Part shown: piece by piece, positions 48,712 through 60,939 of the stretch
Layout of the letters: each line of letters starts with the position of its first letter
How positions within the stretch are numbered: position 1 is the stretch's first letter
Assembly (NCBI GenBank): GCA_032209605.1
Contig: JASFXZ010000003.1
Location: 35,428,762-35,492,761, forward strand
Direction: 5' to 3'
DNA length: 64,000 nucleotides
From: Mactromeris polynyma
Taxonomy: Eukaryota > Mollusca > Bivalvia > Venerida > Mactridae
Translations under genes and position numbers: made by a program
Notes under the pieces: model-generated
What the model was told of the DNA's origin: nothing
Seen by the model: only the letters and a program-made list of their open reading frames with translations
Database searches by the model: none

Positions 48712-50880
48712 CAAAGAGAAAAAAAATATGGTACATGTAGCATAATAAGAAAAGGCATAAGTATAATAAGAAAAGGCATATACTTAATATCATTTGCAAT
48801 AACTTTTCTTCAGATACACATCTTAAAGGTCAGTTTGACTGCTATGAGTTTGCAGCTGCAAGGTGAGAAAATAATGTAAGAGATTTATAAAAACACAATA
48901 CATCTGACATTCAAAATAAGTGCTTTATCAGGGCATAATATCAGTTTCACAGCAAAGTAAATAGTTAAGAAACATTTGCATAGAGATTGTTGGAGTATTA
49001 AATGAAGCTACAAATCAAGATAAGGGAAGACAATGGCATAAAATGATTCAGCTTTGTTTACATAAGGTTTCTGTCCATTTATTTAATATCAGACATTTGC
49101 TGGCCTATAGATCAATATGTCCAGTACAGTTCCCCTCAGGGTCTCAGTAAAACCAGTTCCATCAAGTTGACCATAACTAACAATAAATTCTGTGGTTTAT
49201 AATAAAGTTAAAGTCAGTTTCCTGGACAAACTAAGTTAATTATCTGCAGTGTATCATATTCTTGCTAAGAGGTTAAATGTCAATCACAGTCTGAATGTGA
49301 ACTCGGTAGATCACATTACTTGTAAATCTTGTAGAACTCCAAAGGTATGGCTGAAGGTCTGTAAATAGCTTTAATCACTTTGTACAATAGCTGTCCACAT
49401 CCTCTCTTAGCTGCACATACTTTTGTAACACAGTTTGCTTCATGCTACTCCATTAATTTAAATTAATTAAGTCATATTTTGAGGAACACGAAAAATCGGT
49501 CAATGGCGCTTACGGGATTTGAACTATAATACTATAAAAAAATACAAAGAGGCAGTACATTGACATTTTGGATTATTAGACAATTTTCACAGAATGCAAT
49601 AAATATTTCAACCATGTACCGCAGAAATTCCAATAAATTTCCACATGGAAATCTGAGAATGTTTATACACCATATCTAAACAAGCCAACCGCATTACAAT
49701 GGAATTCATGCCTGATGTACAATTTGTCAAAGTGAATTCTTTTTCTTTTGAACATGATAATATTGAACTAGGGTAGGATAACATCATTTCTGTACACAAA
49801 TTTCAGCATCAAACAGAAGTCAGTAAGCAATGCCAATGTACTAAGTGAAAACAATGATTTTAATACATTCCATCATTCATTTCTGAAGTAGAGAATGTAT
49901 TTAATCGACAAGATACAATTTACGATGGATTGGATGGTTCTGTTGGTCATTGAAGGGTCAAGCATGTTGGTTGGAGGACAGTTTAAGGGCTGCACGATTA
50001 AACCAAGTGTGATAATGTTTGGTTCTTTTTTCTCACAGTTAGGTTTGGTACTGTCTTACGATCATTCTGTTGGAATATTCTGTTCGTTACGTCAGATGAC
50101 AATTTTATTCCTGAAGCAATATTCTAGTTAGAGAACTCATAAATTTATACTCATTATATTTTAGTTACACAGCTATTGGAACTGCTCACTTTTATTGTCA
50201 TGAATATGAAGTTCTATGTCTAGTCATTGCTCTACACTATTTCAATTATATCAAACACATTGTTACTGTTCCATTTATCTAGTCATAATTTTATATAACC
50301 AAACATAATAACTGAAAACTGAAACGGTAGTAATCAAAACCGACTCGAACAGAGAGACACCTGTATCATTGCAGCCCAAGGGGATAGAGTGCTGTAGTCA
50401 TTATCCAAATGTTGTGCATTCAAATTCTGCCATATTCAGGATATTTCTGCACTCCTAACAGCCTCTTATTTCAGTAATACATGAAGTTATCTGACCGAAT
50501 CAATGAATTTGCAATCAGTACTAATGTGTTCCTCTGCAAGCATCAGCCAACTATTAAACATGATTTACAGACAGACAGCAAACTATTGTACAGAATCTTT
50601 AGTAAAAACATCGAAAAGATCTTACACCTTGTCTGGACGTCAAAGTCTAGCATTTGTGTGCTTTACTGACAGAACCTGACAGTAACCAAGCAAACGGCGG
50701 ATTCATTGCATTGCAAAGAAAAAATCAGGTAAACGTACCGCAGTACCAAACATTTAACAGTATATTCATATTAATACTACATATATCAGACAATCTCAGT
50801 TGGCGACTCTTTAAGCAGTACATTGAAATAACCAGTTGCTTAGTCATACATAGCTCTGTCAAAGAAGATAACTATATATA
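48712..50880. other. probable first intron of Kir-C
   Basis: No coding evidence. A degenerate tRNA-like stretch at about 50378-50440 (AAGGGGATAGAGTG ... GCATTCAAATTCTG) may be a SINE remnant. If the exon at 50886-50964 is real, this stretch is intronic. Confidence 0.4.
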
Positions 50881-50885
50881 ATTAC

Positions 50886-50964
50886 CTTGATTAATTAATA
50901 CAGGTGATGTAGGCAGAAGATATACTCCAGGTAGACATTTCTTTTCCCCATTTCAAGAATGCTC
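50886..50964 (-). other. probable non-coding 5' exon of Kir-C
   Basis: On the minus strand a good acceptor (GTTCTTGTTACAG) precedes 50964 and a good donor CAAG|GTAATT follows 50886, giving a 79-nt internal exon. It holds an 18-codon upstream frame starting MGKRNVYLEY. Splicing it to 48708 would give a 5' UTR with at least two upstream ORFs. Because an acceptor is present, a further first exon should lie upstream (above 51 kb). No transcript data support this. Confidence 0.4.
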
Positions 50965-50969
50965 CTGTA

Positions 50970-53950
50970 ACAAGAACAAAAATATAATGATATAGCACAC
51001 CAACAATGTTCAACAAAAACTAGACAACTGCACAGACATTAAAAGTGTTAAACACTTCATTTCAATAGAAAAAAAAATAACCGACTGATTTTCAATTATT
51101 TAGATTCAAGGAAAACTGTTACACATCAATGACAATGTAAAACAGATAGATGCCTAGGTAAATAACGCAGAGTAAATCAAATGGAAACAATCAGAGAAAG
51201 GCAGACAAATAAATGAGAAGTCATTACAATTGTTTAGCAACTTGAAAATCACATTTCACTGTAATGCTTTATTTTCATACAGGAAAGCAGCGAAGTATAG
51301 GGGTAATATCACAGCATGGTTCCAAGATGTCTCCATGGGATTTGATTGAGAATGCATCAGAGTTTCATTGAATTAAAATTGCATCCGATTTCCAATTTAA
51401 CTGACAGTCAAACTGATTTTACCAACAATAGAAGTCATCTAGTTCATAATAAGAGAGTATGTTTGTTTATTATCAAAATCATTTCCAGAGCGCAACAGTA
51501 GTAAACATAGATTTCAGAAACTTTTGTTGCTAAAATAAGCAAGTGTTAATATGAGGAACAACAGAGATGTATCAAGAATCTTCGTATTGAGTTTCATTAT
51601 ACTGAACATCCTTGGATGACACTAAATACACCGGCAGTTCTAAGGAACTAAATGCTCGATGTCAACTATTTAAGTATCAATTCCTGAGTAAAACATTTGA
51701 ATTCCCCAATACCAGTCACTAAATGGTCACATGCACTTATTTTTCCAATTGTGCAATGTTCATTATGTCTCGCATGAGTAGTGTCACACAAATCACTAAA
51801 ATAGTACTCGTGGACACATTTTGTGTAAAGGTCTTGATAAAAATGTAGTTAAAACTAAAAGCAAGTCAAACTACCTAACATTACATGTCAGAGCACTGAG
51901 TACCCAATCAAATTGATTTACACAAAAATACAAGCCATTACCCCCAAGAGCTCTTACAGCTTTGAGAAGACAGTTTCAATAATCTGAATACCCCACAAGG
52001 TCCAGATGTTTTTTGTAATCAATGATAAAGTCAAATACACATTCTCATTTTGCAGAATATATGAAAGAGGACCGTTTTGTTTAGAATTAACACAAATATA
52101 ACTTTGGCTTTAAGTCATGGACAATTGTTGTTTGTCTGCAAAAAATGTTCTTTTTATGCTTGTAAAAGGACACTTTTAGTGCAAAGCTAATTTGGTATTT
52201 GTCATACTGTTTCTATTCTATTTCTAACCAATCAAATTTCTCTCTAAAGGTATATAACCAATCAAACATGGCCTAAGACAATGCCTATCAAATCAAATCA
52301 TTCCTTCCAGTTTAAACTAGCCAGTCAACATCTTTTTAACAATTATACAATGTGATTGAGTTTGGTGATTTTAATACAACCAAAGCTGATGAAAATTGTC
52401 ATAACTAAGGCAGAACATACGAACAAAAACAGAACCCATAATTAAATGAAAATGATTGTCAATGGTTGAAACAATTCACAAGAGATTTGTCCAATTTGTA
52501 TGCAAATAAGTTCGTACAATAAGTGGAACAGAGGACCTTAAAGACATCTGTTTGCCATAAATACTGTAGACTGTTTTATCCACAAATAGCATTTTATCAA
52601 TCGCTGAAACTCTTCACTTGAAAAGCCATATTGCTAAATATAGCTAAATATTATCATCTGATATTGTACAGCGAGTTTATGACCATCTTTTTTGAACTCT
52701 TTGTCAATTTGTCTTCAAACACTGTGCGTTACATAAATGCTAAAATTAGAAGCCAATTTTGATGTAAAAAATAAGATGTACTTTTGAAAAGCAAGAATCG
52801 AATCAAGACACCAGCAAAAAATACAGTGTTACAACACTAATGTCCTGATTGGCTGTAAGCCTAACTGAGGTGCTTAAATCTAGTAACAGTTGCCAAACTT
52901 CTAAATTTGGTCAATGTATACAGTATGATGCTGCATGCATGCTTTTCTGCCTTGTCAGAACATACAGGACTGGTGATTGTGTTTTTAAACTGCAAGTATT
53001 CTAAGTATCAGAATTGACATAATTTTGATTAATGTTATATGTGATATATATTATGAACATTCAATTAATAGTAAATGTAGTAGAGTAGTTGACAGCTTTC
53101 AATGTAATAGAATAGTATTAATTAAATATTTAATTAAGTCTCAACCTAAAAGACTAATTATTCAACAATATACATGTGACAGGTGCATTGTGCATGCAAA
53201 ATAATAAACAAACAGTCAACTGCCAATTTTTTGGATATAGAGAACAACTTCTGATGTTTGTGGGTTAACCACTAATACAATCAGGGAGGGAAGTGAATAG
53301 TTGTACTACTTATTTTCATGGCTCAACTACCATTACAACCAGGAAGGTAGCAAACAGTTTTACTACTTATGTCCATGGCTCAACTAACTATACAATCAGA
53401 GCTGAGACTTGTGACCATGATCCACAGATCTTTATGGGTCAACCACAAGTAATTAAAAAGTTTTGAATAGTTAGTACTGTTCACTATCTTCATGCTTTTG
53501 CAATATTTCAAACTAGCAATTAAGTCTTGCCGTTCTAACAATTAATTACTGCATCCACAATCATGCATAGAGCTAATTATCTGCATTGAGCATTAATTGA
53601 TGTACCCCTGGGTCTGTTACCAAGACAACTGCTGGATTGTTCCCTTTCAACAGATGATCTTATGATGCTCCTATGAACAAACCAAGTTCTAAGGGCAATA
53701 CTGTTTAAACACTGCTGAACTTGTAACTTTGTACTTCCACACACAGTTACTTTAATTTGGCATATTATATGGGATGTGCAGAAATATAGTACGTGAATAC
53801 TGTGATACTGACTTACTGTTCACCATTGCTTGAGACTTCGAAGATAATACTAAGAATTATATATCATCAAGAGTATTATCAAGAGTAAAATTACGAATAT
53901 ATACATTAATGGATTCATGGGCACCTGGTTTATCAGCTTCTTTGCTCAAA
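50970..53950. other. intergenic or upstream intron of Kir-C, no gene recognised
   Basis: A+T-rich. A diffuse tandem pattern of about 68 bp (words CTACTTAT..TCATGGCTCAACTA) occurs at 53265-53440. No exon was recognised. Confidence 0.45.
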
Positions 53951-53957
53951 TGTGGAT

Positions 53958-54228
53958 AAAAGAGAGATTACGTTGCTTCAGGGAATGCCACATACACAAG
54001 ACAATGTCTCACCACACAGAGCCCCAGGGAAAAAACAGGCTACAAAACATCAGGCACCGAGGAAGCCCAAGGGTTAACTTGCACTGGAACAAGGATGCAA
54101 GGAATGGCCTGGCTGACCATAAAGAACAACTAAGGAGAATTAAGGAGGACAAACAGGGTGGATTTAATGGATGGAATACATCAGGGAACAAGCCAAGAAA
54201 GCTAGCAACAATAGGTTAGAAAGGGGGG
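53958..54228 (-). repeat. dispersed repeat family R1, copy 5
   Basis: Reverse-oriented copy; the plus strand reads AGGGAATGCCACATACACAA, CACACAGAGCCCCAGGG, GGAATGGCCTGGCTGACCAT. About 270 bp and close to copy 4. Frames in it are incidental. Confidence 0.85.
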
Positions 54229-54234
54229 AGAAAA

Positions 54235-55085
54235 TATATATCCAGTGAAAGAAGGCTTCACATCCACCTCTATATATGCAAGGCGATTACCAAGAAAACA
54301 GCCATGTAGCAGATGAACTGTGGCATTTAGAAAATGACATATCGATTGTCAGAATGAAGTTAAAAGTTCTTAATGATCATCAGACATTTTCATATCAAAA
54401 CTCACTATAACTCACCACTAATTTGTCTGTTTTCCCGGCCTTGTTTCTATATGATATATGTAGTATAGCTTGCAACATGAAATGTGGAGCATGCAAGGTT
54501 TTGCAATTCAATTAATATATAATGCCAAACGTTCCAAAAACAAGCAAGCAGCATGCTTGCGGGAATTGCAAATACCTTCTAAACACGAAATTTTCAGTGG
54601 AAGAGTAATTAAAGTTATTTCATGAAGTGATCAAGTAAATCGACCTTTTTGTAAAATACTCAATTTGTGAGTTCGATTTAATGAACATAACTACTTAAGA
54701 ACTGGGGATAAAAATTTGCCTGTTCTTATTGTCAATGAGTTCTTCATTCACCTTCTTTGAAATAAGTCTGCTGACTAAACTATGCACTATTGACATTCTA
54801 AGGTTGCAATTTTGATATTTTAACAATTGTTGTGTGCTCAGTTTTAGATGATTTATTACTTAGAAACACAGGGCACGAGAACTAACATGAAAAGATAAAA
54901 CTATCTGATTATTTCGCAACTATTTCACAAGATGTTGGTGAAACTGTCTGCTCCTATTTCCTGACAGCATATTTGTCTCTGCCCACATGCAAAAAGATGT
55001 GCAGACAGATTGCAAGAAGTAAAATACCTAATTATTTATCCTGTTGAAAAGCTTTTCTGCTGAAGACGTACTATACAATCTTACC
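54235..55085. other. intergenic, no gene recognised
   Basis: A+T-rich sequence with nothing recognisable. Confidence 0.5.
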
Positions 55086-55089
55086 AAAG

Positions 55090-55269
55090 GAGATTGTCAT
55101 GAGTTATTTCCCTTTATCCCCATCTAGAGTTCTCTCCCTTTGCCCTTCATAGAATATGTTTACATGTACGTATATGTTAGACCCCTTGTAGTATATATAC
55201 ATATTCTATAGAAGGGATAAAGGGAGAGAACTTTAGATGAGATAACGGGAAAGAACTCGTGACAATCTC
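55090..55269. mobile_element. 180-bp hairpin element (MITE-like)
   Basis: Two arms of about 71 bp (55090-55160 and 55198-55269) are imperfect inverses, outermost GAGATTGTCATGAGTTATTT and its counterpart AAAGAACTCGTGACAATCTC. A 37-bp loop lies between them. Nearly the whole element could fold into one hairpin. No clear target duplication was seen. Confidence 0.8.
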
Positions 55270-55274
55270 GATAT

Positions 55275-56370
55275 AAGTATTTTAAGAATTAGTGCACCAC
55301 TCCAAAGTAACCAAAACATTCCAAAATAGTGCCTGATAATAAAAGATAATGTGAGTGAGAAAATCACCTTGAAAGTGACAGTATGTCCTGAGAAATATCA
55401 CAAGAGATTTTCATAAGAAAATGTAAATTCAATATACTTTAAGTTAATTTTACAACAGCATTCATATGTATACTAGAAATATCGTTTGAAGAGAATTTTT
55501 GTTGTGTATTTGTCTTTCAGGCTGAGATAATTTGGGAGAATCTTAAATAATGCAGGAAGCACTCAGACAAGACATGCCAGTATTAGGGCGAGTTCAATAG
55601 AAATGCATGCCAATATTATCTGTAATGCACAGATGACACGCTCAAACCTAACACATGGAGCTATATCCATGAAAACAAGATATTGGGGATATGAAATGTA
55701 ATACTGGTCTGTAAAAATGTAATGTCTGATTAGAACTAAACAATATTTATGCAAATTGAATTGCCATTTGCACAGCAATTATTATTAATACTGACCCAAA
55801 TGTCGTCTTCAGAAATGTGTGTACACATCTCTTTTGTCATTCAAACTCTTTCCTATAATAATGCATAATTATACATTGGGAGTTCATAACTCAACATTAT
55901 TTTTCTTGTTTGAAGTTCAGTATTCTAATGTTTCAGGTTTCCTGGAATGGTACGTCATTCAATACATGCATGTACAACAAATAATAGAAGCCATTTCACA
56001 GAATTATTTCAGGTATCTCTGACACATGTCATCTGATCTCTACTATAAGTGTGTAATACAATACCAATACAATATACTGATTAGTCTGTCCAACAATGAG
56101 GTCCCTATAGTTTCCAGCATAATATCTGTAAAACATACTGAATACAATTTGAGTAAAAAAGGCAGACATTTTAAAAGATTTTAAGGCGTTTTAGAATCTC
56201 ATTGCTTTCATCGTCAACTGGATGGTCTACTCGAAGTACCTCCATATTCATCATCTTAAGAAAATAGTATATGTAAAATCCTCTGACTTTATTATAGATT
56301 TGATAAGTACTATTTGTGTCATTTTTGGTGAATGAGTTTACCCAAATAGTTGCATATTAATTTCTAATAC
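55275..56370. other. intergenic, no gene recognised
   Basis: A+T-rich; short frames only. Confidence 0.5.
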
Positions 56371-56374
56371 GATA

Positions 56375-56630
56375 ATGTGCCGCCTTGGAAGCACCTCCCA
56401 GGACCTTCAGTCCTTCGATTTTTGTAATGGGACATGCAGTGACTTTTCCAGCTATTTTAGTGGTGGAAGACCCAAAATGACACCTTGGTACACGTACGAC
56501 TACCGATCTTTCATGATTTCATCACAAATTCTATATATCCCCGGTAGGATTCGAACTGGCAGGGTTTGAGTGTTATGTGGTTTCGAAGTCCGTGGCCACA
56601 ACCACTTGACCACAGATGCCCCTAAATTAT
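56375..56630 (-). mobile_element. tRNA-derived SINE
   Basis: On the minus strand the head (about 56625-56525) begins GGGGCATCTGTGGTCAAGTG, with a good A box (TGGTCAAGTGGTTG) and a B box AGTTCGAATCC. The spacing suggests descent from a tRNA with a long variable arm (Ser or Leu type). The body continues to about 56375. The tRNA part has extra bases and is probably not a functional tRNA. Confidence 0.65.
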
Positions 56631-56639
56631 GGAATAAAA

Positions 56640-57425
56640 CTAGACTATAACCATAATAATTTATGTAACAATAGATTCATAATCAAGACAAGCAGTGTAC
56701 AAATCTAAGCATTTCTCAAGTAATAAAACAAAGTATGACAAATCACATGGTGACTATTTGTATAGTTTTTCAGTAAACTCTTATAGTCTCGAATCTCAGC
56801 ATTCCTAGGGTGCATGACAGCATCAAGTAATACTATACAGCCGATCAACTGCCAGCATAATCAATGCTGCTCCCAAAACAAATCCTTGCGTCAAACCAGC
56901 ATCGCTATGACGACAGCAGTATCTTATTTTTGCGCTTAAAATAATACCATACCCACTAAGCATGTTTGAAACACACAATTTGTAAATGGCATAAGTCATA
57001 CTGACCAGTGAATATATTTATTTAAGTAACATTGCAATAACCTAGATTCCATTCTTAATGTCAGACATTTACAGTACATTACACTGATACGGAATTTTCA
57101 AGTGCAACTTGTTGTAAATTTACATCAAAGATTGAAAAACATGATATGAGACACTAATGACAGAAATCAATGCTTGACATTAAACTGATCACAACATTAC
57201 GATATCATCAAGTCAGACATGTAACATCACAACAAGGACATAAAGTAACTTCATAGATCACTAGACCACACACGCACGGGATGACATCATGAAAACCACC
57301 ATTTGTCAGCGAGTGAAATCCTATGTTTTATTGCAGCTTTCGAATTGGAGAAATACCTAAAGTGTGCATCAACATTCCCCTTGTTCAAAACCATTTTAAT
57401 ACGATCAGTGTAATTGAATTAAAAG
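56640..57425. other. intergenic, no gene recognised
   Basis: A+T-rich sequence with nothing recognisable. Confidence 0.5.
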
Positions 57426-57429
57426 TGAT

Positions 57430-57615
57430 TACAGTCGGACCTTGTTTATTCAACTACTTGCTATCCAAATACTTGGTATCATCAGAAAATATATAACATG
57501 TCCCAATGTATCTTCTCAGGCATGTTGAATTGAAATGGGCTATTCGAAACCATGTATTATTCAAAATAAAATTTCGGACCTGGTGAATTTTGAATAAACA
57601 AGGTTTGATTGTGTA
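57430..57615. mobile_element. 186-bp MITE, pogo/Tc1-like
   Basis: Ends TACAGTCGGACCTTGTTTAT and, in inverse, TACACAATCAAACCTTGTTT; both start with TA, as expected for the TA target duplication of this superfamily. The inner 13 bp (ACCTTGTTTATTC) match perfectly. It is non-coding. A related half-terminus (AGTCAACTCTCGTTTAAATGAC) sits at about 57746. Confidence 0.65.
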
Positions 57616-57892
57616 TGGTAATGTGACACATATTTATTAACAAAACTGCTACACTCAATGACATGAGACACTGGAGAAACAGTTTGATTGTGCTAGCTGT
57701 TAAATTATATATTATCATTGTAATGCATTCTGTCATATTATATATAGTCAACTCTCGTTTAAATGACCATCAATGAACCTCGGATGAATGCTGCATTGAA
57801 TTTGGGGTTATACTGAATTTGATCAATGAAAAAATGTGCAGATTTGTTCCCATCGGATTTGTGTCATTAAATAATTCCATGTCCAGAAAAGC

Positions 57893-58361
57893 CCTGCATT
57901 CTGATTGGCTAATCGGAGGCGTTTACATATGCATGAATGTCCAAATTTCATTGATGACGTAACTTAATCCTGCATTCTGATTGGCGGGGCTTTAACTATA
58001 GGATTAAAAGACCATTTTTTGGCCTTCACATTTTAAGTCAATATCAAATATGGCTTCTGTTATGGTCTAAAATTATTTTCAAGTGTTGTTTTGGCTGTTC
58101 AACTCGGTACTTTTTTTGTGTATTTGTCCTCGCATTCAGTTGATGCTGCGTGAGGTCATGATGGGTTTTGAAGAAAAAAAACACCATTTGGGGTTGTTTC
58201 AAAAGTCTATTTGGAATTATAAGAAGACCAAAAAGATCATTTTTTGGCGTTCACGCATGTGTAAACGCAGATCAGTCCACACACAATTAACATAAAGCCC
58301 CTTTGTGCATTCTAATCGGCATTTACACATGCATGAACGCCAAAAAAAGGTCTTTTAATCC
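57893..58361. mobile_element. nested repeat with inverted termini and repeated CCAAT-type boxes
   Basis: Outer inverse pair 58001-58028 (GGATTAAAAGACCATTTTTT) and 58335-58361 (CCAAAAAAAGGTCTTTTAAT). A third copy of the arm is internal at about 58224-58260. GCATTCTGATTGGC occurs at 57896 and 57972 and, altered, at about 58306; the GCGTTTACAT..GCATGAA word occurs several times. It is probably a MITE with internal duplication. Confidence 0.6.
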
Positions 58362-58364
58362 AAT

Positions 58365-60850
58365 AATGAATTACAAATATTCCATTATACCGATGGACTG
58401 TAAGTGTAACAGCATTTGACTCAGCATGTATTCCTATCATAATGTGAAAGTCCACGCAAATTCTTATTAATTCATATATCTTTAACTAATTGCTAACAAA
58501 TATTTTACAACCTGATCTCGATGATAACATAATGTTAATTAGATTTCAGGATAAAAGAAATAAAACACTAAACAGAAGAATTGTAGGAAACATCTTTTGC
58601 ATGTAGTAATTATAGCAAATAACGGCACTAAATACTATGTTAACTACAAAAGGAGAAATATCAATATCATTAACCCAGTAATTCACAAAGAGTTTGCCAG
58701 GGATACAAAACTTCACAGTAATATAGAATGTGGAATCTACCCACTCATCCAAGCAGTGGTAATAGTCAGCTAAGTCATTGTTGTAGAAAGGATTGCACGT
58801 GCATCGATTTTGTCGTTTTAGTTCAACCAAAAAGAGTAATAAGAATACGTTACTAGGCAGCCTGTAAATGTGACAAGACAGAACGTTTTAGTACGTGGCG
58901 AATGTCAGCTACATTATCTCTTGTGATGACTGGCAGCAGGAAAATGTATGTACAATTGTTTTGACAATATAGACAAACTAATAACAACACAGAGAAATAT
59001 ATGAGCACGGCCATGACAATACCTGTATTAGTGACATTGGTTATGATGTCAAGTATTTCCTAATCTTTGTTTTGACATCACAAACTAAGTGCTCTATCCG
59101 AAGATGTTTTAGAGGCATAATTGTGCTTTTGTAGAATTAAACAAACAAGGGAATATGTATAAGTATTGCATATTTTTTTTTTTTTTTTCATTTGAAGGGC
59201 AAAACTTATGTACATTCTGACACAACATTATTATTTTGCAGCTTACTTTCACATCTTGTTCTTCATATTGGAATTGCTACAAAACAAAAAGTAGACATCT
59301 GATTTTAATACTTTTGGTATGAAATAAAAGCTGAAAAATATGTCTGTCAGAATACGTAAAAACCTGAAAATGGATAATTGGGTCACTTAGACTGGTTAAA
59401 AAATGTGCATGGCTCAGCTCATATACAACAATAACACATTCTGCACAGTGATTCAGTAAATTAGCTAGAAATTTTTTTGACCAAACTAAATAGTTGCTCA
59501 AACATTTGAACTATGAATTTTTCTATAAGATATCTGTGAGCATTACTATTGATATAGAAATAAAATAAATATAAAAGTGTAGAAACATCAGTTTTAACTG
59601 TAGTTTCACTGTCGGAACTTTCAAATTTCAGTTAATTATTAATAATACAGTTACAATACTTTTCTTAGAGCAATTAGCAAATTTTCCTGATTAAACTGAG
59701 CATTAAAGGTGACACATCTAGGATTTCATGCTAAATTTTCCTACATTCCCTGCAGCCTTTTTCTATAGCTCTCACGAGTCAAACTACATGACCTATTCCC
59801 AAAGCCTAATAGGCCTATATTGTTTTTTTCCCAATCAGAAAAAAAACCTAATCAGAAGATGACAAAAAATCATTTAGGCCTTATTATCTGGAGTGACCTC
59901 AGGTGTATCTTGAAACTCTTTGAATAACTCTGGCCATTATTGTCCCTTGTGTCATAAATGTTTGAGGAAATGTTGTGCAATTTTTGTGACAGTTGATATT
60001 AGTAGGTAAGTAGTATAATGTAGATTAGAATGCTTGTAAATATAAAAATTTAGATATAAAAAGCCTGTTCTTTTAACTATAACAATTCCCAAATTGGAGT
60101 TGAAGCGATTAAAGTTTTCCCAAATTGACAAATTTTACAAAGCAAATTTTTCCAATTTCTTGAGGATCTTTTTCCCAAAATGGACAGTAAAAGGCCTGCA
60201 TTCAATGTCATTTATGAAAATTAGATCATCAATTTTGGTAATTTAGCTTCAATTAAATATCTAAGAAAATTGCTTAGGGTAAAGAATAAGGAAATGTTTT
60301 CAAATATCATCAAGTAACCAAAAAGTACCATTTACACAAATGACATAGACAGAGAAAGCAAATACTCAAACAGTACAAAGTGCCCAACACTGATTCACTC
60401 TAAATATTGAATGCTGGAAGTACACAGACATTGTAAACAATCCATCAGACAAGTGTAAATAAAATAACAAGAAGATTACAATCAAAAGACTGAATAAATG
60501 TGAAACCTTTTAGATAATGTATTAGATTACAGTACCTTCTATGTCTCAATACAATCCATGTTCATGTTTTCGCAGACAAAAGGCTAATTCAAGCACATCG
60601 GTCGAATAATAAGAACATGTTCCTTGTCTGGAGACCACAAATCAAACCAAACAAGAATCTCAGATAAAAATGAGGAAGAAAAAGCTGGGAAGGCATTCAC
60701 AAAACAGCTTCCCAAAGGTATGAAATAACATTCAGGAGATATTGAATACAACTAAAAGTGAAAGGGGAATAGAGAAAAGAAGAAAACAAAACTCAGGAGA
60801 GGATAAAAATTAACATACAGGGGAAGAGTGGTGGACAGAGTATAAAGGAA
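58365..60850. other. intergenic, no gene recognised
   Basis: Contains a T run at 59171-59189 and A+T-rich unique-looking sequence. Frames at 58546-58830 and 59277-59501 have no supporting evidence. Confidence 0.5.
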
Positions 60851-60853
60851 GGA

Positions 60854-60935
60854 TTTTAAAGTGGTTACAGGGAATGCCACGTTCACAAGATGACCATGCC
60901 TCCCTGTCACACAGATCACAAAACTAAAGAGGTTG
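60854..60935 (-). repeat. dispersed repeat family R1, fragment
   Basis: ACAGGGAATGCCACGTTCACAAGATGACCATGCCTCCCTG matches the 3' part of family R1 on the opposite strand; only about 80 bp remain. Confidence 0.6.
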
Positions 60936-60939
60936 GGAA

